DNA of 12,384 bases, taken from NCBI GenBank assembly GCA_002381865.1, contig DFYO01000012.1:26051-38434 (forward strand), in the 5' to 3' direction. Of this stretch, positions 6,293-12,384 are shown piece by piece. This DNA is from Clostridiales bacterium UBA4080. Its GTDB lineage: Bacteria; Bacillota; Clostridia; Lachnospirales; Vallitaleaceae. The translations under genes and the position numbers were made by a program. Positions within the stretch are counted from its first letter, which is position 1; the number at the start of each line of letters is the position of its first letter. The notes under the pieces were generated by a model. It saw only the letters and a list, made by a program, of their open reading frames with translations, had not been told where the DNA came from and searched no databases.

Positions 6293-7456
6293 TTAATGTA
6301 AAACTAAAGTATCATTTTCGATAAAGTAATCAGCTTTTCTGTTTATAAATTCATTAATTACTGTCAAATTGTCAATATCATATATTACCACTTTTTGATT
6401 TGGAACTAAAAATTCTAAAACAACTTTTCTTTCATCATAGAACACAACATAAGGGGCATAAATATCAAACTTATATTCAAATACTTTTTTAGAAATCAAA
6501 TTATCTATTTGTACAGTACAATCAGTAATTTTTATTCCATATACATTCTCGTTGAATTGTTTATAATAATCATAATCATAAATATATTCATCGCTTATTA
6601 ATATTGCTTTTTCATCTTTTTTATAGTCATATGATGTAATCAATGAAGATTCTTTATCAAATAAACAAACAGCGTATAAGATAGATTTATCAGTCGCATC
6701 AATTAGTTCAAATGTACCCTCATCTTTTTTGAATTCAATTTCTTTACCTAATAATTCATTATTTTGTATTACATTTTGAATGAATGTGCTTGAATCATAT
6801 AATAAAAGTTTTTCATCACAGATATTATTTGAATTTTTGCTAAATTCATACTTTTCTAAATTTCCTATACTTCCTGTTTTAATTATTATTTTCTTATTTT
6901 CTTGTGTCCCAGTTATTTTAATTCCTGAAAAATCACAATTTAACAAAGAATCATTAGTATTCAAATAATTACCTGTCCTATTAATAGTATCGATGAGAAC
7001 AACCTTAGTGTGTACCGAAAAATTCTGTCCCTCATCTTTGTACCAACATATTATATACCTATCATTAAGCGCTTTAATTACACAATTCAAATTGATAAAT
7101 CCCGTAGATAATAAACCTCCATCTATTTCAATTTCATAAATCAGTTCCTCTGTGTAATGTTTATTTAAAAAAATCTTATAAAACTGCAGATAATATTTAT
7201 TGTCCCTTATATCATAAGTAGTAAAAAACAAATTTTCACAAGTATCTTCCGTGCATATATTGTACATATCTTTGAAGCTTTTTCTTATCTCAATAGTTTC
7301 ACTTTTCTTATCAATCACAAAATATTCTTTATAGTAGAGAATACCACTATCTAAATTTTCTGAAGTTATGGCCTTTATTGCAATTAATCTATCCTCTCTA
7401 TAATTTATTACTATACTTGGACAGTTTAACTTTTTATAAATATCAAGTATTTTCAT
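6293..7456 (-). CDS. Hypothetical beta-rich protein, 387 residues
   Basis: I do not recognise this protein. It has no signal peptide or membrane segment and is very AT-rich in codon use. It consists of many short beta-strand-like blocks rich in Tyr, Ile and Phe, separated by polar turns (YYLQFYKIFLN, RYIICWYKDEG, KVVIYDIDNLTVI). The spacing suggests a beta-propeller or WD-like repeat protein, but the repeats are too degenerate to define by eye. Start choice: GGAGGA at 7468-7463 is 6 nt from ATG 7456 and only 3 nt from ATG 7459; a longer TTG start at 7480 would place the ribosome site inside the gene and is rejected. It follows the toxin-like gene across a terminator and shares a transcription unit with the TraX-family gene. 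Position makes it a candidate protective or accessory partner of the secreted protein, with no direct evidence. Confidence 0.7.
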   Translation of the reverse strand: MKILDIYKKLNCPSIVINYREDRLIAIKAITSENLDSGILYYKEYFVIDKKSETIEIRKSFKDMYNICTEDTCENLFFTTYDIRDNKYYLQFYKIFLNKHYTEELIYEIEIDGGLLSTGFINLNCVIKALNDRYIICWYKDEGQNFSVHTKVVLIDTINRTGNYLNTNDSLLNCDFSGIKITGTQENKKIIIKTGSIGNLEKYEFSKNSNNICDEKLLLYDSSTFIQNVIQNNELLGKEIEFKKDEGTFELIDATDKSILYAVCLFDKESSLITSYDYKKDEKAILISDEYIYDYDYYKQFNENVYGIKITDCTVQIDNLISKKVFEYKFDIYAPYVVFYDERKVVLEFLVPNQKVVIYDIDNLTVINEFINRKADYFIENDTLVLH

Positions 7457-7489
7457 CATATATCCTCCTAGTTCATACAAATTAAAAAT

Positions 7490-7530
7490 TTAAAAAAGTC
7501 TAATTCGCCTACTTATTAAGCAGGCGAATT
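7490..7530 (-). terminator. Rho-independent terminator after the toxin-like gene
   Basis: A 13-bp stem with one G-T pair is formed by AATTCGCCTGCTT and AAGTAGGCGAATT (minus-strand sense) around a 3-nt loop, followed within 4 nt by TTTTTT. It lies 26 bp past the stop of the 279-residue gene. No clear promoter separates it from the next gene, so downstream genes may depend on read-through. Confidence 0.85.
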
Positions 7531-7555
7531 GATAATATATTATTTCATTCTCTTA

Positions 7556-8395
7556 CTAATTACCCAAATGCCATATATGTGCAGTTGTTCTTACTTTAGG
7601 ATGATAATGCCAAAAATATCCCGGGGCACCTATTTTATGATTTTCATATCTAACATATCCTCCCAAAGCTGATGTGAGAGTTAATGCAGCAGTTTTATTT
7701 TTACTCATAACGCTATTACCTGCTAAAACCCATGCACTTGCTTCAGATAAAGTCATAGGTTTTATAGAATTGTAATAAACCCAATTACCTTTTTGTACTG
7801 CCGGATAATAATCTCTTGTACTAGATTTAATCTTTGTTTGGGCCTTATCGGTAATTAGATCATATACTTTGCCTGCAACTGCAACGGTAAGTGCTACACA
7901 GGTGCCAACCAATACTCCCCCAACGTATATATCAACTAATCCTACCCCAACAGGTATAAGAACCCACGCACTTCCATGTACTTTATCATTATCTTTGCTT
8001 TTGATTTCAAACTTTTCTTTTGAATCTATATTTTCGTAGATTGAGGTATATTTTCCTTCCTCTTTGTTTTCAATTTTTACGATTACATTATAATTAGCTT
8101 CGTTCTTGTCTTTATCAATCGTTTTTGCTGTTATTTTTCCAGTCTGTTTATTGATTTTGACCTTACTAATAACACCGTCCTTTTCACCTTCGATCTCAAT
8201 CACATTATTATTATTCTTCGTTATATTTGCTAATTGATCGTCTATTAGGACCTCCCCTACTAAATCTGTAAAGGTTATATTGCTAAAATCGTTGTTTTCA
8301 TTAGATTTACTGTTAGCATAACTAGTTATTGTAAAATTTAATAACACTATCATACACAAAACCAAAGATGTTAATTTAACAAATTTACTCTTCAT
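7556..8395 (-). CDS. Secreted toxin-like protein (SAR2788-like architecture)
   Basis: The 279-residue protein starts at ATG 8395, with AAAGGAG about 9 nt upstream. Residues 1-27 are a classical signal peptide, with a likely cut after TSYA. Residues about 28-138 are charged and beta-rich, with a YabG/PepSY-like rhythm (DGVISKVKINKQTGKITA). Residues 142-177 form a hydrophobic, Gly/Val-rich stretch beginning GSAWVLIPVGVGLVDIYVGG. The C-terminal ~80 residues are soluble and end in a His/Trp-rich cluster, GYFWHYHP..RTTAHIWHLG, with His263, His265, His273 and His276. Signal peptide, beta region, 'SAWVLIP' hydrophobic segment and variable C-terminus match what I recall of the SAR2788-type putative toxins; 'HYHP...AHIW' endings occur in polymorphic-toxin-like C-termini. 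Activity is unproven. It sits 16 bp behind the protease gene in one operon. Confidence 0.7.
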   Translation of the reverse strand: MKSKFVKLTSLVLCMIVLLNFTITSYANSKSNENNDFSNITFTDLVGEVLIDDQLANITKNNNNVIEIEGEKDGVISKVKINKQTGKITAKTIDKDKNEANYNVIVKIENKEEGKYTSIYENIDSKEKFEIKSKDNDKVHGSAWVLIPVGVGLVDIYVGGVLVGTCVALTVAVAGKVYDLITDKAQTKIKSSTRDYYPAVQKGNWVYYNSIKPMTLSEASAWVLAGNSVMSKNKTAALTLTSALGGYVRYENHKIGAPGYFWHYHPKVRTTAHIWHLGN

Positions 8396-8411
8396 TTTTA
8401 AAGATCTCCTT

Positions 8412-9359
8412 TTAATAATTGTTGTTTTTCATGGATAATTTCCCATAGCCATATTCTTCGTCCTTACCTTTGATACCCAAATCCATACAATTTTGTATCA
8501 ATTGACTTAGTAAATCTAAGTCTTTATTCACATTGCTAAACTCATTATTAAATTCTATAGATTTTTGTAAAATTAATGCTATAAAACCAGTTGCAAATGC
8601 TGTTGAAAAAGATGCACCAAAGCACTCTTTATAAGTTCCATCTAAATAGGTAGATATAATTTCAGTACCTGGTGCACAAAAATCTATTTTACCTTTTGCA
8701 GCAAAATATGTTTTTTGATTCATTTTATCTACTACACTAATAGATATTACTTCTTCATAAGCAGCTGGATATTCTGCCGCACTGCCAGATGTATTTCCCG
8801 ATGAAGCAACTATTATTATACCTGATTCACGCGCATCATTTATTGCATTTTTTAACAATGGAATATCCTTGGAAATACCAAAACTTAAATTAATTATTTG
8901 AATATTGTTTTCTATGCACCAATAAATACCATTAACAATGTCAACCACATCTCCCTCGGCATTATCATCAAGTACTTTAACAATATATAACTCAGCCTCT
9001 GGTGCTACTCCAACTACACCAAAACTATTTTTCGCTGATGCTATAATGCCTGCAATAAGTGTTCCATGTCCACAACCATCTTCAACTTCGTTATTGTTCT
9101 CAATAGCATTATATGTGCCTTTAATATTATTTTTTAAATCTGGATGGCTAACGTCTACCCCCGTATCTAAAATAGCAATTTTAACATTTTCGCCTTTTGT
9201 TTTACTCCAAGCTTCTTGAGCATTAATACTATTGATCCCCCACGAATATATCTGATGATCTTCTAGATATATTATGTCTTTTGGATGTTTATTTGTAGAT
9301 AATTGAAAATAGAAATAGATAAAAATTAAAGATGCAGTTAATAGCAATATCCTCTTCAT
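8412..9359 (-). CDS. Subtilisin-like serine protease (peptidase S8), membrane-anchored or secreted
   Basis: All subtilase landmarks are present. WGINSINAQEAW is the mature N-terminus pattern. AILDTGVDVSHPDL carries Asp65, GCGHGTLIAGIIA carries His98, IVASSGN carries the oxyanion Asn189, and GASFSTAFATG carries the nucleophile Ser250, where the usual GTSMA reads GASFS. The protein is 315 residues, near the minimal catalytic size. It has an N-terminal hydrophobic segment (residues about 4-20), only about 20 residues before the catalytic domain and no I9-type propeptide, so it may fold without a chaperone domain or stay tethered. Start choice: GGAGAGGAG lies 9 nt before ATG 9359; the longer frame from 9395 has no such site. 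It is the first gene of an operon with the toxin-like gene. Such pairing suggests it processes that product, as LanP-type subtilases do for lantibiotics, but no lantibiotic genes are present. Confidence 0.93.
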   Translation of the reverse strand: MKRILLLTASLIFIYFYFQLSTNKHPKDIIYLEDHQIYSWGINSINAQEAWSKTKGENVKIAILDTGVDVSHPDLKNNIKGTYNAIENNNEVEDGCGHGTLIAGIIASAKNSFGVVGVAPEAELYIVKVLDDNAEGDVVDIVNGIYWCIENNIQIINLSFGISKDIPLLKNAINDARESGIIIVASSGNTSGSAAEYPAAYEEVISISVVDKMNQKTYFAAKGKIDFCAPGTEIISTYLDGTYKECFGASFSTAFATGFIALILQKSIEFNNEFSNVNKDLDLLSQLIQNCMDLGIKGKDEEYGYGKLSMKNNNY

Positions 9360-9439
9360 TGGATATAACTCCTCTCCATAATTATAATGTTCCAAAGAAG
9401 CAAAACAAATTATTTCTAGTCTAATGGATATGTTGTATA

Positions 9440-9468
9440 ATTTTAGTACAATACACTTAGACTTTCAA
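9440..9468 (-). promoter_or_regulatory. Promoter P2 of the protease operon
   Basis: On the minus strand TTGAAA (9468-9463) and TAAAAT (9445-9440) are separated by exactly 17 bp, a good sigma-A promoter about 80 bp before the protease start. The -35 lies inside one arm of the 13-bp inverted repeat, so the promoter is probably regulated. Confidence 0.6.
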
Positions 9469-9505
9469 GACCTAATACCTCCTACGTAAGAAGTCTTGAG
9501 AGTCT
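9459..9505. repeat. 13-bp inverted repeat overlapping the P2 -35
   Basis: AGACTTTCAAGAC (9459-9471) and GTCTTGAGAGTCT (9493-9505) match as an inverted repeat at 12 of 13 positions around a 21-bp spacer. In DNA it could be a regulator site covering -35. In an RNA started further upstream it would form a long hairpin carrying an exposed GGAGG in its loop. It lacks a T-run and so is not a simple terminator. Confidence 0.6.
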
Positions 9506-9523
9506 TTTAATTTCTAAATTCAT
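9482..9523 (-). CDS. Possible 13-residue leader peptide
   Basis: ATG 9523 follows GGGAGG at about 7 nt and encodes MNLEIKRLSRLLT and a stop. Its last codons form one arm of the 13-bp inverted repeat. The ribosome site is among the best in the window, yet the frame is tiny. This is the arrangement of a translational attenuator leader; alternatively it may be coincidence. Confidence 0.3.
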   Translation of the reverse strand: MNLEIKRLSRLLT

Positions 9524-9551
9524 ATAATTCCTCCCTTCTAATCATTAGTTA

Positions 9552-9592
9552 GACTTATAAGTCATTATAACTAAATTGATTTACATGACTAA
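9552..9592 (-). promoter_or_regulatory. Upstream promoter P1 with perfect 12-bp palindrome at its start site
   Basis: A consensus TATAAT (9569-9564) is preceded at 17 bp by the poor -35 TTAGTC (9592-9587). The perfect palindrome GACTTATAAGTC (9552-9563) follows the -10 directly, where transcription would start, a position typical of a repressor operator. CTAATCATTAG (9538-9548) is a second small palindrome just downstream. The transcript would begin about 33 nt before the leader peptide. Confidence 0.45.
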
Positions 9593-9791
9593 GTAATCAT
9601 TTAATTAAAATGAATTTATATTAATAGTCTCCTCATTATGCAAAAGCAAATGATTTTACTACTACTCACAGTCTATAATCCAGATTAATTACCAAATCCA
9701 ATATAATTAGCCAATAATATTAATATTGACTTTTGAGTTTTATTATTAATTAAATAATCACACACATTTTTGTTCTTGCATAAATCAGTCC
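9593..9791. other. Intergenic, AT-rich, nothing recognised
   Basis: About 200 bp with no plausible gene, strong hairpin or promoter beyond those listed beside it. It separates the decayed reading frames on the right from the protease leader. Confidence 0.4.
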
Positions 9792-9854
9792 TTAATTGTT
9801 GCCTGCTGATATAAAAATGGTTGTTTCTGCAAGTCCTATAATACTTTTTTTCAA
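9792..9854 (-). pseudogene. Truncated signal-peptide-like frame with TTG start
   Basis: GGAGGGAGG (9869-9861) is followed 6-7 nt later by TTG 9854, opening MKKSIIGLAETTIFISAGNN and then a stop. This looks like the first 20 residues of an exported protein or of a peptide precursor. Beyond the stop the same frame continues only with GLIYARTKMCVII. The TTG overlaps the stop of the preceding frame (TTGA), a coupled-translation arrangement. It may be a genuine short peptide gene or the start of a broken gene. Confidence 0.35.
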
Positions 9855-10039
9855 ACGCTTCCTCCCTCCTGTTTTTGTTTGTTTTGAAAAATTCCGACCT
9901 GCATGCAATTGTCTGGATTTTTCTGACCCCAATATTTCACTTTATTAAAGCGCATTTCTTGTATATTAAGTAACCGATATATTATTCTGTACACAAATAA
10001 TAGACCAATTATTAATACCTGATTTTTATAAAGCCTAGC
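9851..10039 (-). pseudogene. C-terminal remnant of a membrane protein
   Basis: A frame open from 10039 to TGA 9853 has no start where one is expected, but is strongly protein-like. It has one hydrophobic helix (VLIIGLLFVYRIIYRLLNI) followed by a polar tail (MRFNKVKYWGQKNPDNCMQV, then GIF, ending KQEGGSV). The EGGS codons provide the ribosome site of the next frame, as is usual in tight operons. It looks like the last ~60 residues of a polytopic protein whose front has been deleted. A membrane protein translationally coupled to a short MKK-type peptide recalls AgrB/AgrD pairs, but I see no AgrB motif and do not make that call. Confidence 0.4.
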
Positions 10040-10135
10040 TTATTCAATTTTTTATAGGGAAAATTTTAAGATATTCCCCGCCTCGGATAACCTTTTTGTT
10101 AAGATTGGTTAATAATTAAACTAACAATTTTTTAA

Positions 10136-10165
10136 ATTATAGCATGCCATTTTCAAAAATGTCAA
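10136..10165 (-). promoter_or_regulatory. Near-perfect sigma-A promoter with extended -10
   Basis: TTGACA (10165-10160), an 18-bp spacer and TATAAT (10141-10136) preceded by TG give the strongest promoter in the window. About 40 bp upstream is the palindrome TGAAAC-n5-GTTTCA (10202-10218), a possible regulator site. Downstream there are only the broken frames at 10039-9792, so its original gene appears to be lost. Confidence 0.75.
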
Positions 10166-10306
10166 GCTTTTTTTCATATGTTTTTATCCGTGTATTTTTA
10201 TTGAAACTTCACGTTTCACTAATATAGGTAACTATAAAAGAGTTTAGTCTTTTACTACTTTTCCTTTTGCCTAAAGTCTCTTACTTTTGCCATCACAGTT
10301 AAACCA

Positions 10307-12220
10307 TTAACGCAAAACTGCTTTCCTATGGGGTAAATAGCAAACAGTAATTTCAATATATCCTCTTAAAACACACCATAAATCTATAACTTTACTCGCC
10401 ATCAAAAAGCAAAAAAACCCTGAAAACGCCGTAAATACGCCATTCTCAAGGGCTAATACATTTATTTTCTTTTCAGCAACGCAACTGTCTCGACGTGTGT
10501 CGATGTCACAGTTTGACTGCAATACAGTTAGCTCGGTGTCAGTATTTGACGGCAATACATTTGAGTCTTTTTTCCTGCCATCAATTCGATACTTTTCACC
10601 ATTTACCGTATTGTCTAGACCTGTTTTATAGATAAAAGTAATATTATAGGGATCAGCTTCTCCATTTTCATCTGTTTTACCAACAATCACTTTTTCGATT
10701 AAACTTTCAAAGATATGTCGGTCAAAGCTCTTTAGTTTAATATCACTGTTAAGAGCACGCTTTAAATTCTCAATTCGTCTGTTTAATTCTTTTTCATGTT
10801 CAAGCTGAAGATTCAATTCTTCAATACTTTTATTAAGTGCCTTCTCTTCATCTCCTAATTCATACATAGAACTTTCAAACAAGCGCTTTTCTAGTTGTTC
10901 TTCCAGTAACAAGTTTAACAGTTTCTTTTTCTTTTTTTCAACTTCTATTAATTTTCGCTCATGAATTTTAATTTTTTGAGCTACCGTTTGTATACCAAGA
11001 GTTGATTCAACCCTTTTAACAAAACTATCTACAAGATCTCTATCTCTACTTGATATCATACTATAAGATTCCAAAAAAGCCGATTCAATAATCTCCTCTG
11101 GAACGCCCTTGCTATGTTCGCAATTATTCTTGCCAAGCTTCGTATTGACCATACATTGCCAAATAACTTTTTTATACTTCGTACTAGAATGCCAAGCACG
11201 TCTGGATAAGTGACTTTTACAAAATCCACATTCTAACATACTACTAAAGGCGTATTTTCTACTGTATTTTTCTCTAGTAGCATTTGATCCTTTTGGCATC
11301 CTTTCAAAACTTCTTTTACTCAGTAATTCTTGAGCTTGTTCGAAAGTCTCTCTTTCAACAATTGGCTCATGATGATCTTTTATATAAAACTTATCCTCTT
11401 CACCACGATTGGAAAGTCTCCGCTTACTTATTGGATCGACGGTAAATGACTTACCCATCAATAAATCACCAGTATACTTTTCATTTTTAATTATTCTAAT
11501 GATGGCTCCGTGACCCCATTTATTTTCTTTTTTAGTTTTAATGCCCCGTTCATTCAACTCACGACTGATAATCGTTGCACCGAACCCTGCTACGTATCTA
11601 TCGAAGATATAGCGAACAACGTCGGCTTCTTCATTATTGATTAAAAGTGACTTCGTTATCATATCATAGTCATATCCGATACAACCTTGAAAACCAACTA
11701 ATTCACCACGTTTCATTTTCATCTTTAAACCTTTTTTAACATTTTCAGAAATGTTCTCCACTTCTTGTTGAGCAACCGAACTAAGAATTGTTAATAAAAG
11801 TTCACCATCCATTGTCATTGTATTGATGTTCTCTTCCTCAAAGAATACTGCAACACCCTTCTCTTTTAACATTCTAACGTATTTGAGAGTATCGTATGTA
11901 TTCCTGGCAAATCGTGAAATTGATTTAGTAATGATCATATCAATTTCACCATGCATAGCATCATTGATTAATCTTTGAAAATCAATTCTCTTTGTAACTT
12001 GTGTACCTGTAATAGCCGAGTCGGCATATACACCTGCAAAATGCCACTCCTTCTTTTCATGAATCAAATCTGAATAATGCTTCTTTTGAGAATCATAGCT
12101 ATTTAACTGTTCTACATCATCTGTACTTACTCTGCAATAAGCGGCTACACGCATTCTCTCAAGTCTATTGCCTGAAACACGTCTGGAAGGCTTTGTAGCC
12201 TTTATTTCTTCAATTTTCAT
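10307..12220 (-). CDS. Large serine recombinase (site-specific integrase)
   Basis: The start at ATG 12220 has AAAGGAGGG 4 nt upstream. The resolvase catalytic domain (residues about 23-170) contains RVAAYCRVSTD with nucleophile Ser32, and TKSISRFARNTYD with the conserved arginines Arg103 and Arg106. The 'Recombinase' domain (about 180-300) includes GYDYD and ELNERGIKTKKENKWGHGAI. A zinc ribbon (Cys331, Cys334, Cys356, Cys367) and a long coiled coil (about 415-490) follow. This is the standard layout of integrases of clostridial integrative and conjugative elements and phages, which join attP to attB without high-energy cofactors. The codons from about residue 575 onward are the rlmD-like att sequence and the terminator beyond it read in another frame, so the last ~60 residues are unlikely to be part of the conserved protein. 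The gene marks the left end of an element extending rightward out of the window. Confidence 0.94.
   Translation of the reverse strand: MKIEEIKATKPSRRVSGNRLERMRVAAYCRVSTDDVEQLNSYDSQKKHYSDLIHEKKEWHFAGVYADSAITGTQVTKRIDFQRLINDAMHGEIDMIITKSISRFARNTYDTLKYVRMLKEKGVAVFFEEENINTMTMDGELLLTILSSVAQQEVENISENVKKGLKMKMKRGELVGFQGCIGYDYDMITKSLLINNEEADVVRYIFDRYVAGFGATIISRELNERGIKTKKENKWGHGAIIRIIKNEKYTGDLLMGKSFTVDPISKRRLSNRGEEDKFYIKDHHEPIVERETFEQAQELLSKRSFERMPKGSNATREKYSRKYAFSSMLECGFCKSHLSRRAWHSSTKYKKVIWQCMVNTKLGKNNCEHSKGVPEEIIESAFLESYSMISSRDRDLVDSFVKRVESTLGIQTVAQKIKIHERKLIEVEKKKKKLLNLLLEEQLEKRLFESSMYELGDEEKALNKSIEELNLQLEHEKELNRRIENLKRALNSDIKLKSFDRHIFESLIEKVIVGKTDENGEADPYNITFIYKTGLDNTVNGEKYRIDGRKKDSNVLPSNTDTELTVLQSNCDIDTRRDSCVAEKKINVLALENGVFTAFSGFFCFLMASKVIDLWCVLRGYIEITVCYLPHRKAVLR
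10403..10452 (-). terminator. Rho-independent terminator inside the recombinase frame, behind the rlmD-like end
   Basis: On the minus strand CCCTTGAGAATGGCG pairs with CGGCGTTTTCAGGG (one bulge, one mismatch, two G-U) around a 6-nt loop, followed by TTTTTTT and a second T-run. It lies 10 bp after the stop of the rlmD-like tail, exactly where that gene's terminator should be, and about 100 bp before the end of the recombinase frame. Confidence 0.75.
10462..10497 (-). other. Right attachment-site candidate: rlmD-like 3' end
   Basis: From 10497 the minus strand encodes HVETVALLKRK and TAA in a frame different from the recombinase frame that covers it. This is a textbook RlmD/RumA-type C-terminus and is followed by its own terminator. 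It shares CACGTCGAGACAGTTGC-like sequence with the copy at 2720-2704 (14 of 17 bases by eye). The integrase conserved region ends right at this point, as expected where element DNA joins target DNA. Confidence 0.65.
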
Positions 12221-12250
12221 ACGCCCTCCTTTTGTGTACTTTTACTTTCC

Positions 12251-12288
12251 TGTTACATAATGATAACACGTAACAAATCTAGAAGCAA
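12251..12288 (-). promoter_or_regulatory. Recombinase promoter with overlapping inverted repeat
   Basis: TTGCTT (12288-12283), a 17-bp spacer and TATCAT (12265-12260) form a plausible promoter about 40 bp before the recombinase start. The arms TGTTAC (12251-12256) and GTAACA (12270-12275) form a perfect inverted repeat with centres 19 bp apart, bracketing the -10. This is a likely repressor site. Confidence 0.5.
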
Positions 12289-12293
12289 CATAT

Positions 12294-12383
12294 TCATTTC
12301 GAATGCAAAACTTCTTGTACACCATAACTTTTCATGATGTCTTGCTTTACTGTGATCATCTCCTCTTTTGAGAGTAATTTACA
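12294..12383 (-). CDS. C-terminal end of an unidentified gene upstream of the recombinase
   Basis: A frame entering from the right edge reads CKLLSKEEMITVKQDIMKSY and ends GVQEVLHSK plus TGA at 12296-12294. The 29 residues are helical and charged with normal codon use, and the stop falls just before the recombinase promoter. An internal AGAGGAG touches ATG 12358 but is too close to serve it. Small genes often sit here in recombinase modules; I cannot name this one from its tail. Confidence 0.5.
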   Translation of the reverse strand, partial: CKLLSKEEMITVKQDIMKSYGVQEVLHSK

Positions 12384-12384
12384 C

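Larger units (their letters stand above)
2667..10497. mobile_element. Candidate decayed integrative element between two rlmD-like att sites
   Basis: The interval is bounded by same-orientation rlmD-like 3' ends. Its left end has a broken serine recombinase gene whose 3' side abuts the left att sequence, exactly as the intact recombinase abuts the right one. The right end carries a replacement methyltransferase tail followed by a terminator, which is what an element integrating in a gene's 3' end brings with it. The content is typical cargo: unknown genes, an IS66 scrap, a secreted protease/toxin-like pair and a TraX-family gene, with an AT-rich middle. No conjugation or replication genes remain. 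The boundaries are inferred from the repeats, not from a known empty site. Confidence 0.45.

Noticed and set aside
7502..7530. Operator palindrome for the 387-residue gene
   Set aside because: The 13-bp stem with 3-nt loop followed by TTTTTT just after a stop codon is better explained as a Rho-independent terminator.
8412..9359. Lantibiotic leader protease (LanP)
   Set aside because: There is no LanM, LanB/LanC or LanT gene and no lantibiotic precursor nearby; the co-encoded partner is a 279-residue signal-peptide protein.

Overview
The window is AT-rich DNA from a low-GC Gram-positive bacterium, most likely a member of the Clostridia (Lachnospiraceae-like). The evidence is the strong AGGAGG-type ribosome binding sites, the large serine recombinases typical of clostridial integrative elements, and the families present. 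Every confident gene lies on the minus strand, so genes are read from right to left.

Layout. (1) 1-2400 looks like ordinary chromosome: the N-terminal part of a small secreted DUF2680-like protein behind a promoter with 11-bp direct repeats, a ppnP nucleoside phosphorylase, a LysE/RhtB exporter and a GNAT acetyltransferase. (2) 2430-3550 is a graveyard. It holds a short sequence resembling the 3' end of an rlmD/rumA-type RNA uracil methyltransferase, a frameshifted N-terminal fragment of a large serine recombinase, 30-bp tandem repeats and a stem-rich stretch that may be a structured RNA. (3) 3560-5375 holds a large cytosolic protein of unknown function and the 3' tail of an IS66 transposase with its right inverted repeat. 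(4) 5605-9530 is a very AT-rich cargo block: a secreted subtilisin-like protease followed 16 bp later by a secreted toxin-like protein, a terminator, then an unknown 387-residue protein and a TraX-family membrane protein. A complex leader lies upstream of the protease. (5) 9790-10170 has a near-consensus promoter in front of decayed short reading frames. (6) 10307-12384 holds an intact large serine recombinase, its promoter and the end of another gene.

The most informative observation is that rlmD-like 3' ends (peptide HVETVAL plus a basic tail) occur twice in the same orientation, at 2667-2720 and 10462-10497. Each lies directly downstream of a serine recombinase gene: a broken one on the left, an intact one on the right. 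The right copy is followed by a good Rho-independent terminator. The simplest model is a tandem array of integrative elements at the 3' end of an rlmD-type gene. An old, decayed element (about 2.7-10.5 kb) carries the protease/toxin-like cargo, and a newer element, beginning at about 10.5 kb and running off the right edge, inserted next to it.

The protease/toxin-like pair is the most attractive candidate for an undescribed system. The protease could process or activate the co-secreted protein, and the next two genes could supply protection or modification. These roles are inferred only from gene order and family resemblance.
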